From positions 93,597,145 to 93,661,144 of the forward strand of contig CM039463.1 of NCBI GenBank assembly GCA_022414725.1: 64,000 nt of DNA, in the 5' to 3' direction. A program made the translations under genes and the position numbers. The DNA is from Microglena sp. YARC. Its lineage: Eukaryota > Chlorophyta > Chlorophyceae > Chlamydomonadales > Chlamydomonadaceae. Shown here piece after piece: positions 1 to 10,153 of the stretch; positions within the stretch are counted from its first letter, which is position 1; the number at the start of each line of letters is the position of its first letter. The notes beneath the pieces were generated by a model. It saw nothing but the letters and a program-made list of their open reading frames with translations. It was not told where the DNA came from and did no database searches.

Positions 1-868
1 CATGATTACCACACACACACACATCACCACATCCTATCCCTTCAAGAATACCCCCCATACACACACACGCACTACACACACACATCACCACAACCTATCC
101 CTTCATGAGCACCACACACACACACATCACCACGTCCTATCCCTTCTAGAATATCCCCCATGCACACATCACCACCTCCTATCCCGTCAAGAATAAACAT
201 GCCTAACACCGTTTGCCTGACCCCCGTGTTGTCATCCGTTGTTGTCATGCAGTGGTGCTGGTGCCATCCTAGCCAGGGATAGGGTGAGGATGAGGTGCGC
301 AATGACATCCCCCCACCACCCACCCACCCACACATATATCACACATACACACACATTTACACACACATCACCACATCCTATCCCTTCAAGAATACCCCCC
401 CCACACACACGCACTACACACACACATCACCACAAACTATCCCTTCATTAGTTCCACACACACACGCATCACCACGTCCTATCCCTTCAAGAATACTCCC
501 CCCCCACACACACGCACTACACACACACATCACCACAACCTATCCCTTCATGAGCACCACACACACACACATCACCACATCCTATCCCTTCAAGAATACC
601 CCCCCCACACACACACGCACTACACACACACATCACCACAACCTATCCCTTCATGAGCACCACACACACACACATCACCACGTCCTATCCCTTCTAGAAT
701 ATCCCCCATGCACACATCACCACCTCCTATCCCGTCAAGAATAAACATGCCTAACACCGTTTGCCTCACCCCCGTGTTGTCATCCGTTGTTGTCATGCAG
801 TGGTGCTGGTGCCATCCTAGCTAGGGATAGGGTGAGGATGAGGTGCGCAATGACATCCCCCCCCCCCC

Positions 869-906
<38 letters not shown>

Positions 907-1077
907 AACACACACACACATATACACACATATCACCACATCCTATCCCTTCAAAAATGCCCCCCCCCCCCCCCACACACACACACACACACACACACAT
1001 CACCACATCACCACATCTTATCCCTTCACAAATAAACATGCCTCACCCCTGCGATGTCGTCCCTTGTTGTGATGCAG
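1..1077 (+). repeat. A/C-rich intron with a 548-bp tandem duplication and two 5' exon echoes
   Basis: Bases about 23-312 recur at about 571-858, offset by 548 bp and nearly identical, so the duplication is recent. Each copy ends in a decayed version of the following IGPS acceptor and exon start (TGCAG followed by TGGTGCTGGTGCCATCC). The rest is CACACA and a unit of roughly 35-40 bp containing CATCACCACATCCTATCCC. Confidence 0.8.
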
Positions 1078-1180
1078 TGGTGCTGATGCCATCTTGCTGA
1101 TCGCAGCAGTGCTCCCGAACCAAGACTTGGAATACTTCGTCAAGGCTGCGTCTGCTTTGGGGATGCAGTGTTTGATTGAG
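1078..1180 (+). CDS. IGPS exon (strand/helix with catalytic Glu)
   Basis: The exon follows a GATGCAG acceptor at 1071-1077, enters in phase 2 and ends in phase 0 at GATTGAG|GTAGGTG. It encodes [20 protein letters not shown] and onward to GMQCLIE, very close to the family pattern. Weaker copies of its 5' end are at about 239-300 and 787-858. Copies of its 3' end start at 1254. Confidence 0.88.
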
Positions 1181-4100
1181 GTAGGTGTGTGAGGTGGGGG
1201 GGGGGGGGGGGGGGATGTGGACGGCATCATCAATGGTGGGGGGGGGCAGGGTTTTGGTCAAGGCTGCGTCCGCTTTGGGGATGCAGTGTTTGATTGAGGT
1301 AGGTGTGTGTGTGTGGGGGGGGGGGGGGGGGGGGCAAGGTTTGGTTGAGGTAGGTGGGGGTGGCGGGGAGGGCAAGGTTTGATTGGGGTATGTGGGGTGG
1401 GGGGCAGGTTTGATTGAGGTTATGTGGGGTGGGGGGCAGGTTTTGATTGAGGTATGTGGGGTGGGGGGCAGGGTTTGATTGAGGTATGTGGGGTGGGGGG
1501 CAGGGTTTGATTGAGGTATGTAGGGTGGGGGGCAGGGTTTGATTGAGGTATGTGGGTGGGGGGCAGGGTTTTTATTGAGGTATGTGGGGTGGGGGCAGGG
1601 TTTGATTGAGGTATGTGGGGTGGGGGCAGGGTTTGATTGAGGTATGTGGGGTGGGGGCAGGGTTTGATTGAGGTATGTGGGTGGGGGGCAGGGTTTGATT
1701 GAGGTATGTGGGGTGGGAGGGTTTGATTGGGGTACGTGGGGTGGGGGCAGGGTTTGATTGAGGTATGTGGGGTGGGGGGCAGGGTTTGATTGAGGTATGT
1801 GGGGTGGGGGCAGGGTTTGATTGAGGTATGTGGGGTGGGGGGCAGGGTTTGATTGAGTATGTGGGGTGGGGGGCAGGGTTTGATTGAGGTATGTGGGTGG
1901 GGGGCAGGGTTTGATTGAGGTATGTGGGGGGGGGCAAAGGTTTGATTGAGGTATGTGGGTGGGGGGCAGGGTTTGATTGAGGTATGTGGGGTGGGGGGCA
2001 GGGTTTGATTGAGGTATGTGGGGTGGGGGGCAGGGTTTGATTGAGGTATGTGGGGTGCGGGGGCAGGGTTTTGATTGAGGTATTGGGGTGGGGGGCAGGG
2101 TTTGATTGAGGTATGTGGGGTGGGGGGCAGGGTTTGATTGAGGTATGTGGGGTGGGGGGCAGGGTTTGATTGAGGTATGTGGGGTGGGGGGCAGGGTTTG
2201 GTTGAGGTATGTGGGGTGGTTGTGTGTGGAATGTGGACGGCATCATCATGATGATGAGTAGTGGGGTGGGTGGTGGGGGGCAGGGTTTGATTGGAGTATG
2301 TGGGGCTGCGTCCGCTTTGGAGATGGGGGTGGGGGGCAGGGTTTGATAGAGGTATGGGGGGGGGGGGGGGGGGGGGTAGTATTTGATTGAGGTATGTGGG
2401 GTGGGGTGGGGGGTAGTGCTTGATTGAGGTATGTGGGGTGGGGGTGGGTGGGGTGGGGTGGGGGGTAGTATTTGATTGAGGTACATGGTGTGGGGGTGGG
2501 GGGCCGAAGAATGTGAACGGCATCATGATGATGCGATGTGGGGGTAGGGGTAGTGCTTGATTGAGGTATGTGGGTGGGGGTAGGGTAGTGCTTAATTGGG
2601 GTATGTGGGGAGGGTTGGGGGGGGGGGTGGGGGTAGGGGTAGTGCTTGATTGAGGTATGTGGGGAGGGGTGGGGTGGGGGGGGTAGGGGTAGTGCTTGAT
2701 TGAGGTTAGTGGGGTGCAACAGTGTGCATCCTCAATAGGTTCACTCTGTGGGATGTGGAAGAATGACCTGACTAAACCACCCCCACTTCCCACAGGTTCA
2801 CAGCATCGCAAGCTGGAGCGCTCCCGCAAGATTACCGGTGCTGAGAACCACGTTCTGGGCATCAACATCCGTGATCTGGGCACCTTCGAAGTTCACCTCA
2901 CCTGGCCTGACATGACATGACATGACCAAGCCACCCCCACTGCCCACAGGTTCACAGCATTGCCGAGCTGGAGCGCTGCCGCAAGATTATCGGTGCTGAG
3001 AACCACGTTCTGAGCATCAACATCCTTGGCCTGGACACCTTCGAAGTTGATCTCACCTGGCCTGACCTGACCTGACATGACCTGAACAAGCCACCCCCAG
3101 TGCCCACAGGTTCACAGCATTGCCAAGCTGGAGCGCTCCCGCAAGATTACCGGTGCTGAGAACCACGTTCTGGGCATCAACAACCGTGACTTAGGCACTT
3201 TCGAAGTTGACCTCACCTGGCCTGACCTGGCCTGACCAAGCCACCCCCACTGCCCACAGGTTCACAGCATTGCCGAGCTGAAGCGCTGCCGCAAGCTCAT
3301 TGGTGCTGGGAACCACGTTCTGGGCATCAACAACAGTGACCTGGGCACTTTCGAAGTTGACCTCACCTCACCTGGCCTGACCTGACCTGACCAAGCCACC
3401 CCCACTGCTGACAGGTTCACAGCATTGCCGAGCTGGAGCGCTGCCTCAAGGTAACTGGTGTCGAGAAACACATTCTGGGCATCAACAACCGTGACCTGGG
3501 GACCTTCAAGGTCGACCTGGCGAACACTCAGATCATCATGGACAGTCCAGCAGGAAAGGAGTGTGTGGAGCGTGGCATTCTCATGGTCGGCGAGTCGGGC
3601 ATCTTCACCCCTGACGATGTTGCCTTTGTCCAGAAGGTAAGTCGAGGTCCAGGGTGTGGGTTAGTGTTGGTGATTGTACATGTGTGGTAGCAGTGGTGGT
3701 AGCTTAGGTTGGGGTCAGGAGGAGGGGGGGAGCAACCTCGTGGTTGGGCATGTAATTTCCATGGTCGGCGAGTCTGGCTTCTTCACCCCTGACGATGTTG
3801 CCTTCGTTCAGAAGGTAAGTCAAGGTCCAGGGTGTGGGTTGGTGTTGGTGGATGTGCATGTGTGGTAGTGGTGGTGGTGGTTGAGGGTGGCATTCTCATG
3901 GTGGGCGAGTAGGGCATCTTCACCCCTGACAATTTTGCAGTCGAGCATAACAGAAGTTGAGGTCTAGGGTGTGGGTTGGTGTTGGTGGATGTGCATGTAT
4001 GGTAGCAGTGGTGGTGGTTGAGCGTGGCATTCTCATGGTGGGGGAGTCGGGCATCATTACCCCTGACAATGTTGCCTTTGTGCATAACAGAAGTTGAGGT

Positions 4101-4518
4101 CCAGGGTGTGGGGTTGTGTTGGTGGATGTGCATGTGTGGTAGCGGTGGTTGGCAGGTTGGATTAGGGGTTGGGGTCGGGAGGACTATGGTGGGGAGCAAG
4201 CCAAATGGAAAATTAACGACTGCAGAAAATGATGGATCACATATTATGTGAAGTATAATTGGAAGGTTTACTATATATAGGCCACCAAACGACATGTATA
4301 TATAGGCCACCCTATATTTTTGATAGCCACCCGGGCACCCGAAGACATATTCACGTATATATACATCAGAACAAGAAACCTGCACATAAATCAATTCATT
4401 AAAATAAACCATGTTTGTGCACATGCAGGCTGGCTGTCAAGCCATCCTTGTGGGCGAGTCCCTAGTCAAGCAGGGTGACATCGAAACCGGTGTCAAAACT
4501 CTCCTCTCTCGTATCTAG
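1078..4518 (+). CDS. Indole-3-glycerol phosphate synthase, C-terminal part (partial, 3 exons)
   Basis: Exons 1078-1180, 3415-3636 and 4429-4518 join in phase to give the C-terminal half of indole-3-glycerol phosphate synthase, which closes the indole ring in tryptophan synthesis (CdRP to indoleglycerol phosphate), in algae normally in the plastid. Seen: [12 protein letters not shown] (a barrel strand), CLIEVHS with the glutamate of the catalytic set, [14 protein letters not shown] with the conserved Asn, then [11 protein letters not shown] and AILVGESLV, the phosphate-binding end. The protein stops after LLSRI, the normal family end. The first visible exon starts in phase 2, so the N-terminal half with the catalytic lysine lies left of the window. 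Large introns (2.2 and 0.8 kb) are filled with copies of the exon ends. Whether the protein is mono- or bifunctional cannot be told from this half. Confidence 0.9.
1181..2795 (+). repeat. Minisatellite seeded by an IGPS splice donor, about 30-bp unit
   Basis: After the donor at 1181, the 3' end of the exon recurs at about 1254-1305. From 1366 to 2230 a unit of about 30-32 bp carrying TTTGATTGAGGTATGTGGGG is repeated about 27 times. The unit is the exon end GATTGAG plus the donor, so each repeat is a donor-like GAG|GTATGT. Variants continue to about 2710. The sequence GTGGACGGCATCATC recurs near 1216, 2233 and 2513. The G-rich strand is the transcript strand. The 487-codon minus-strand frame here is an artefact of the repeat. 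Confidence 0.85.
2796..3375 (+). repeat. Four 5' echoes of the NNRDL exon
   Basis: Units begin at 2796, 2950, 3120 and 3260, each after CCCACAG, and repeat about 100 bp of the exon that works at 3415. They differ by point changes (for example [12 protein letters not shown] is intact in the 3120 unit) and run into CCTGACCTGACC without a donor. Confidence 0.85.
3415..3636 (+). CDS. IGPS exon (NNRDL and GESG motifs)
   Basis: It begins after CTGACAG with [13 protein letters not shown] and runs 74 codons to DDVAFVQK before [16 protein letters not shown] continues directly from CLIE of the previous exon. Substrate-binding motifs INNRD and GESG are intact. This is the fifth and last of five similar acceptor-plus-exon units starting at 2796, and the only one that stays open through to a donor. 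Confidence 0.9.
3637..4428 (+). repeat. Intron with three 3' echoes of the GESG exon end
   Basis: The exon end plus donor recurs at about 3757-3815 (intact DDVAFVQK frame and GTAAGT), 3887-3960 and 4020-4095 (donor lost). The spacers are G/T-rich. The last 230 bases before the terminal exon are AT-rich and hold two TATATATAGGCCACC copies at about 4273 and 4297. Confidence 0.8.
4429..4518 (+). CDS. IGPS terminal exon
   Basis: It follows ACATGCAG and encodes 29 residues, [19 protein letters not shown] to LLSRI, then TAG. The AILVGESL motif is the conserved last phosphate-binding segment of the barrel. This is the one IGPS exon without visible copies beside it. Confidence 0.9.
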   Translation, partial: AGCQAILVGESLVKQGDIETGVKTLLSRI

Positions 4519-4900
4519 ACACACACGGCACGTGTGTATTTTTACCTGATCCCAATGAGGACTCAACATTGGTGCAACACCCGTACTACTGGAAGCAGAG
4601 GAGTCGCCTCTGTACCTAAGGTTGTGTCGTCGCTACATTCAACCCGTACACTGGAAGCTGAGGAGTCGCCTCTATACCTGAGGTTGTGTCGTCAACCGAG
4701 GCCTTCGATCTACGCCAATCGACTGAGGCCTTTGTCCCACACCACCCACGCGTCTGAGGCCTTTGTCACTGGTCCAGGACACCACCCACGCGTCTGAGGC
4801 CTTTGTCACTGAAAGTGCCAAAGGTCCCACACCACCCATGTCGATCTACGCCAATCGTCTGAGGCCTTTGTCCCACACCACCCACACCACCGTCTGGTTA
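4519..4900. repeat. Intergenic short tandem repeats downstream of IGPS
   Basis: Two copies of a unit containing GGAGTCGCCTCT are followed by several copies of CTGAGGCCTTTGTC separated by CACACCACCCACG. Related sequence (ACCGAGGCCTTTGTCCCA) recurs near 32490 and 33095, so the family is dispersed. No gene is seen. Confidence 0.6.
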
Positions 4901-5158
4901 CGGTCCAGGGGTTGCCAAATAGGCTGACGGGACTTGCCCAACCTTCAAACAGGAAACAGGCCCCATGAAGCTTCCACATGTTTTTTTCAATTTCATGGGA
5001 CTTGGGGTTTCCGTGGGTTTCACACGGAGGGACTTGGAATTGGAAGACGGTGAGCAGCCCAGAGGTGGCTGAAAAAGTGTGTAACAATCCAATACATCCG
5101 TGTACGTATGTAACAGTCCAGGGGTAGGCCAAATAGGCTGAAGGGACTTGCCCAACCG
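4901..5158 (-). repeat. Interspersed element family R2 (two copies) with R4 between
   Basis: R2 in reverse orientation lies at about 4901-4944 and 5105-5158 (core AAATAGGCTGACGGGACTTG). Forward copies are at 6441, 42297 and 51901, where the 3' end runs into CATACATA. Between them (about 4997-5095) is family R4, marked by CATGGGACTTG and CAGAGGTGGCTGAAAAA, repeated at 7146-7250. Confidence 0.7.
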
Positions 5159-5324
5159 TGTAGGATCCATAATGGGTAGTCCGTGGCCGTGTGACAAGGT
5201 GCTATTCTGATATACGGGGCATATAGCACAAATTGAGTACTAAATAATGAACCTTATTGTTTTGGGGCTGCTACGTTGGTCTTTGGGGGTTGCCTTTTGG
5301 GGCATCAAAAACTACTAAGAGCAC

Positions 5325-5515
5325 CAGGGTACTTCCATTTACCAAATTGGCCGGCGCTATAGCGCACTTGAAAGAAACAAATGCGCTTTGTAGTGCAAAA
5401 ACGCAAAAATTTCTTGCTGCGCCCACAGGGGTTTGCAAAAACTGCGTGAAACGCGCAGTGGGGCTCAAAAAGGCAGCGCTCCAGCGTGCAAAAGCGCGCG
5501 CTTGGAAGTACCCTG
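5325..5515. mobile_element. hAT-like MITE, 191 bp, 13-bp perfect terminal inverted repeats
   Basis: The ends are CAGGGTACTTCCA at 5325-5337 and its exact reverse complement at 5503-5515. The 8 bases outside each end (AAGAGCAC left, CTGAGCAC right) match at the last six positions, consistent with a worn 8-bp target-site duplication. CAGGG-type ends with 8-bp duplications are typical of hAT elements. The interior is short, rich in GCGC and AAA, and has no transposase. A 93-codon frame at 5257-5538 overlaps the element and is not a gene. Confidence 0.65.
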
Positions 5516-5753
5516 CTGAGCACCATGATGCTACGTGAAGTTACAGGTTCCTTTTCTTACGAAATCCCTGTTCTGAAGCCCTGTGTGGCCTGCATGGATA
5601 GGATTGTTACATGGTTTCTCAGCCAACTCAGGGCTGCTCACCGTCTTCCATTTTTTTTCCAGGCTAGCAAGCACCAACATCACTCCTGAGGCATGATATT
5701 TATGCACATTAAGGGCTGTTTGGGGCTAAAATATACCATATCTGCCATTTCTA

Positions 5754-5774
5754 GTCTGTATTCCAAATACAGAC
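5754..5774. repeat. Perfect 9-bp palindrome
   Basis: GTCTGTATT and AATACAGAC are separated by CCA. The surrounding 5516-5920 is AT-rich, apparently single-copy sequence with no recognisable gene. Confidence 0.5.
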
Positions 5775-5921
5775 CTTCAAAATTTCTTGCTAGCGTTAAA
5801 CATTTTTGTTACATGTGTTTCATGTCGAGAATAAAAAATTTGGCTCGGGAGAAAGTGTAAAAAGAGTAAGGAGGTTTTTGATGTTGGGCTTTTTAGCCAT
5901 GTTTTGGGCCAAAATGTGGAC

Positions 5922-6022
5922 GTTTTCGCCCAACTGGAACGCTTTGGTTGTTTTTGCGATGCTTCACCACCACGTTGTCAGATGACGATCTACAAAAAAA
6001 AGCGTTCCAGTTGGACGAAAAC
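5922..6022. repeat. Inverted repeat, 24-bp arms, 53-base loop
   Basis: The left arm 5922-5945 (core CCAACTGGAACGCTTT) pairs with 5999-6022 with one mismatch (C/T). The loop contains GATGCTTCACCACCACG. It could be a small MITE remnant or a structured RNA; nothing decides between them. Confidence 0.5.
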
Positions 6023-6090
6023 CGGCTTACAGACAAACCAAAACGAGTAAGTCGATATGGCCCTAGGTACCCCCCGGCGTGAGGGGGGGC

Positions 6091-6123
<33 letters not shown>

Positions 6124-6440
6124 CTAAACAACCCTGCTCGGCAGTGCCGAGTCAGCACCTGCCAAATAAATACATAAATAATGTATATCTAGAGTAGGGT
6201 GTGCTAAAATTAAATTACCCAGTCTCTGCACAAATTAACTAGTGAGGAAGAATTCGATGAATGTAACCAAGTTCAAGTTCGAAAACAAAAATGATAATAA
6301 TGCTTTGATTACTGATGTATTGTGTTACTGCCAAAGACGGAGAACAGCCTTGATGGCGGGAGCCATGTAACCAAGATAAAGTTTAGATATGAATGTAGTA
6401 GGTTCGTTACAGGTACCGGTAGATGCCCTTTCTTTTTTGC
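6023..6440. other. Intergenic, poly-G run, no gene
   Basis: A near-continuous G run of about 30 bases ends near 6123. The remainder is mixed-composition sequence in which I recognise nothing. Confidence 0.5.
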
Positions 6441-6510
6441 CCTTCCTGTCACGGTTGGGTAAGTCCCTTAAGCCTATTTGGCCTACCCCTGGACTGTAAC
6501 ATACATACGC
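6441..6510 (+). repeat. Interspersed element R2 copy with CATACATA tail
   Basis: It carries the cores CACGGTTGGGTAAGTCCC and TATTTGGCCTACCCCTGGAC and ends in ACATACATAC, as do the copies at 42297 and 51901. Confidence 0.7.
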
Positions 6511-6876
6511 TTAAGAGTCAAGTTGCAGGCAAGATCAGGCAGACTCTAACAAACATACACGCATACAACAGGTCCGTTACAGAATACAGATCCTGGGGTA
6601 GCCACATAGGCTACATTCAAACCGCTAAAAAAGATAACGCCTGAGGGGCGTTGAGTGAAGGGGACCCTCCCGTACGCTGCAGCTGGGGAAAGTCACCATG
6701 GAAGACATAGTAAGTGACACCCTCCAGGCGGTAGGGACTCCTATTCAAACCGCTCACCCTCTAGCAACAGAGTTGAACGCAAATTCGAACTATCAGAGGC
6801 TTAATGGACAGGCTTAATGGACAGCACTACGTAAGCTAAGCTCCCAAGCAAATACTGAAGCACTAATTCTACTCTA

Positions 6877-6960
6877 TTGGTGGTTGGCCCCAGCGCAAGC
6901 AAATAGGCTGGCCCCCCCGACCTCGCACTTTGTGATAAGGTGCACAATCTATTTATTTAT
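6877..6960 (+). repeat. Interspersed element R1 copy
   Basis: About 80 bp starting TTGGTGGTTGGCCCCAG, with GGCTGGCCCCCC in the middle and an ATTTATTTAT tail. Five other copies are at 28617, 30796 (reverse), 33421 (reverse), 34948 and 35387. DNA between 6511 and 6876 shows no gene or repeat that I can name. Confidence 0.75.
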
Positions 6961-6999
6961 ACTACTACCAAGGACCTGCTTTATGCTCTCTGGTTGGCG

Positions 7000-7250
7000 G
7001 GAGCCCCCAGATTCACCCCGTTGTCCGTTTGTGCGACCGAAAAATTGAAGCCTGACACGTCAGCCAACTATCACATAACTAACTGGCTCCAGGCAGCTCC
7101 ATCATTGCCACCAGTCGTTCCATTGCCAACACACTCCGCCAATTTTGCATGGGACTTGTTTCCATGGGTATCGCACTAGGGGCCTTCAAATTGAAAGATG
7201 GCGACCAACCCAGAGTTGGCTGAAAAACCATTATACAATCCAATCCAATC
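7000..7250 (+). repeat. Interspersed elements R5 and R4, adjacent
   Basis: About 7000-7140 shares blocks such as CCTGACACGTCAGCCAAC and CATTGCCAACAC with 8076-8235 (family R5). About 7146-7250 shares CATGGGACTTG and GTTGGCTGAAAAA with 4997-5095 (family R4). 7251-7500 holds nothing recognisable. Confidence 0.6.
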
Positions 7251-7500
7251 AAACTACTGTAGTACTATTAATACTGCTACCAAGGCCCTACTGTCTTTAC
7301 TTGGCCAGGTATTGGTTCGCAGCGAGTAGGTTTGAATTTGGGTATTCTAAGAGGCTCCAGTATCACTTGCAGTGCCAAACCCGTGCATTGACTTGCAAGT
7401 ACTCGTCCTGCATCTGTATTATGTAACCCAACACATGAGAACTTGTGAAAGTCAAAATAAAGACACATCAAATATCTACCAACAACATGCTAAGCTGAAG

Positions 7501-8050
7501 GCATACCGGATATAGTTGAGTTCAACTCAAACTTCCGTTATCCATGATGCAAAGATAGGGCAGGTGGTGTCAACTCAAACATCTGATACCCATAAACAAA
7601 GTGCACAGATAGGGCATGTGGTGTTAAAACACACATCTGACATCCATCAGCATGACGCAAAGCTAGGGCATGTGGTGTTAAAACAAACATCTGATATCTA
7701 CCTGATCCACAGACGGGGTATATGTAACACGTCAGTGGGACGCGGTAATGTAGCACTGTATCACATAGCATTGTAGCACTATAGGTTGTAGCACAGTGAG
7801 TTATATCAACCATCTGACACCCACACGATGCGAAGCTAAGGTGTTTAGTGTTGACTCAAGCATCTGATATACAGATGATCCAAAGCAACGGCAGTACAAG
7901 CGCTACTACCCCACACTCCTGATATGCAGATAATCTAAAGCTGAGGTACGTGATGTACTGATCAAACTCCAGATATAATGATGGATGCAGCAAAGCTAAT
8001 GCATTTGGAGTTCAGCCAAGCATCTGATATCTGCATCATCCAAAGCTAAA
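7501..8050. repeat. Tandem array of about 55-60-bp units
   Basis: Units contain CATCTGATATCCA and AAAGCTAGGGCATGTGGTG with many changes. The same words appear within the echo units at 8380-8640, so this is probably the worn end of the intron repeat array of the minus-strand gene at 8697-12488. Confidence 0.55.
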
Positions 8051-8075
8051 GGTCATGGTTTTGGGCAGAGTGGGG

Positions 8076-8235
8076 GGCGGGAGCCCCCGGGGTCACCCTG
8101 TTGTCTGTTTGTTTGTTTATACGGCCGACGTGCAACCAAGACGAAACCTGACACGTCAGCCAACAGTCTTGTATCTAACTGGCTGCGGTCCGCTCGATTC
8201 CGTTGCCAACACTCTCCGTCAATTTTCTGAGTCGC
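8076..8235 (+). repeat. Interspersed element R5, second copy
   Basis: It shares GGCGGGAGCCCCC, CCTGACACGTCAGCCAAC and CATTGCCAACAC-like blocks with 7000-7140. Confidence 0.55.
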
Positions 8236-8285
8236 TCGCGACGCTGCCTAGGACTTGTCCGATCAAACACCTGATCTCAAGATGA

Positions 8286-8362
8286 TGCTAAGCTGATGAT
8301 GATGATTACATTTCTCCTGGTGCCCTACTGGACTCCAAATGTGCCCTCGGCTTGACGGATTC
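8286..8362 (-). repeat. Interspersed element R3 with (ATC)n tail
   Basis: CTCCTGGTGCCC and GACTCCAAATGTGCCCTCGG match 37628-37705 in the opposite orientation. In both copies the end next to CTCCTGGTGCC runs into a GAT/ATC trinucleotide tail. Confidence 0.65.
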
Positions 8363-8379
8363 AAGGGGGATGCATTTGG

Positions 8380-8696
8380 TGTAAAACCGACAGCATGCTC
8401 ACCAATGCCATTGCATCCCCCCAGCACTTCTTGCACAGTCCGAAGTGACTGAGTATGCGACCAGCCATAACTCCAAATGGAAGATTGCAAGGCTGAGGTA
8501 TGTGGTGTCAAACCATCACCATGCTCATAACGCCATGACACTCCCCCAGCACTTCTTGCACAGTGCAAAGTATGAGATGAGCCAGAACCCCAAATCGAAG
8601 ATTGCAAAGCTGAGGTAGGTGGTGCTAAAGCAAACAGCTGATATCAAGATGATTGCAAAGCTGATGCATGTGGTGTTAAACCATCACCATGCTCAC
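8380..8696 (-). repeat. Two 3' echoes of the minus-strand exon 8697-8878
   Basis: Read on the minus strand, two degenerate units repeat the exon end (WLIAYFGLYKKCWGDVMAL-like) and its donor region. One keeps a frame reading FWLISYFALCKKCWGSVMAL; the other has indels. Confidence 0.75.
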
Positions 8697-8878
8697 CAAC
8701 GCCATCACATCCCCCCAGCACTTCTTGTACAGTCCAAAGTAGGCAATGAGCCAGAACTCCAAATCCATAAGTCCTGGAAGGCTGCCTGACTGATGTGCGA
8801 TGAATGTCAAGGGCACAGCCACTGCCCAAATGATGTGATTGGGGCATAGGTACTCGTAGGCGATGGTGCAGATGATAG
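8697..8878 (-). CDS. Membrane protein exon C
   Basis: It follows CCCTTGCAG on the minus strand. The split proline codon matches exon B. It encodes 60 residues from IICTIAYEYLCPNHIIW to KKCWGDVMAL, and the donor is GTGAGC. Confidence 0.65.
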
Positions 8879-10106
8879 CTGCAAGGGTCAGACAGGGTTG
8901 GGTTGGGTAAGGTTGGGTTGTGGGTTAGGGGGGGATATAACCTCTTGAGCAACCACGCCATGCTTGTGCTATACATATGTCAAGGGTACAGCCACTGCCC
9001 AAATGATGTGATTGGGGCACAGGTACTCGTAGGCGATGGTGCAGATGAAAGCTGCATGGGTCAGACGGGGTTGGGTTGGGTTGGGTTGGGTTGGGTTGGG
9101 GGTTGGGGGGAGACATAACCTCTTGAGCAAACACGCAATGCGTATGCTATACGTATGCCAAGGTGCAGACGACAGCTCAAGGGAGTGCCGGTGGGGTGGA
9201 ATGAAAAGAGTAGGCCCAAGTGTGTGTTGCGTGTGTGCTGTGTGTTATGTGTGTAGGTGATGGTGTGTTGAGTGTTTCTTCCGTGTTTGTCTGTGTGTGT
9301 TGCGTGTTATGCGCGAGCTGTGTGTTATGTGTGGTGATTTTTTTTGTTTGTGCATTGTGTGTTTTGTGCTTTATGCTAAGTCATTATGTGTTATGTGTGT
9401 GTTGTGTGTTGCGCATGTGGTGTGTGTTGCATGTGGTTTGTGTATGTGTGTGTGCGGTTCAAGACACCTAGCTTATGCATATGCAATTTCTCACTCCAGA
9501 TTTAGGGGGCCTTTGGCACCCTTTTCTGCACCATTTTGGCACCCCGATCACCCACAATGCACCCTTTCAAGCCAAATAAAAGGGTGCCAATGACCGGCCA
9601 ATGACCCCCCCAAATGAACAGTGGTCACAGGAGGTATCATCTTCAGCCATAATTTAGGAAAAGCCAAGCCAAGCCACACTCTCTCACACACACACACCAC
9701 CAGAACGTGCGAGGTTTGTGTTAAGTAAAGCCAAGCCAAGACACACACATACACCACCACAACCTGCGAGGTTTGTGTCAAGCCAGGTCAAGCCGATCAA
9801 TTAATTCCGGCTATTTGACATATTTGACATGAATATTTGCGATTTTGGGACCCCCCCAAATTAACAGTGTCCATGTTGCCCATAATGCACCCTTTCAAGC
9901 CAAATAAGAGGGTGCCAATGACCCCCCCCCCAAATGAACAGTGTCCATGCCACCCATAATGCACCCTTACAAGCCAAACAAGAGGGTGACGATGACCCCC
10001 CCACACCCACACCCCCACACCCACACACAAACACACACACACAAATTAACAGTGTCCATTGTCACACACCCATAATGCACCCCTTTCAAGCCAAATAAGA
10101 GAGTAC

Positions 10107-10153
<47 letters not shown>

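Noticed and set aside
1420..2883. 487-codon minus-strand frame rich in Pro, Asn and Gln
   Set aside because: It is the reverse translation of the donor-derived minisatellite; residue order follows the repeat unit and there are no domain features.
5257..5538. 93-codon Lys/Ala-rich protein
   Set aside because: The frame spans a MITE, and its composition comes from the element interior.
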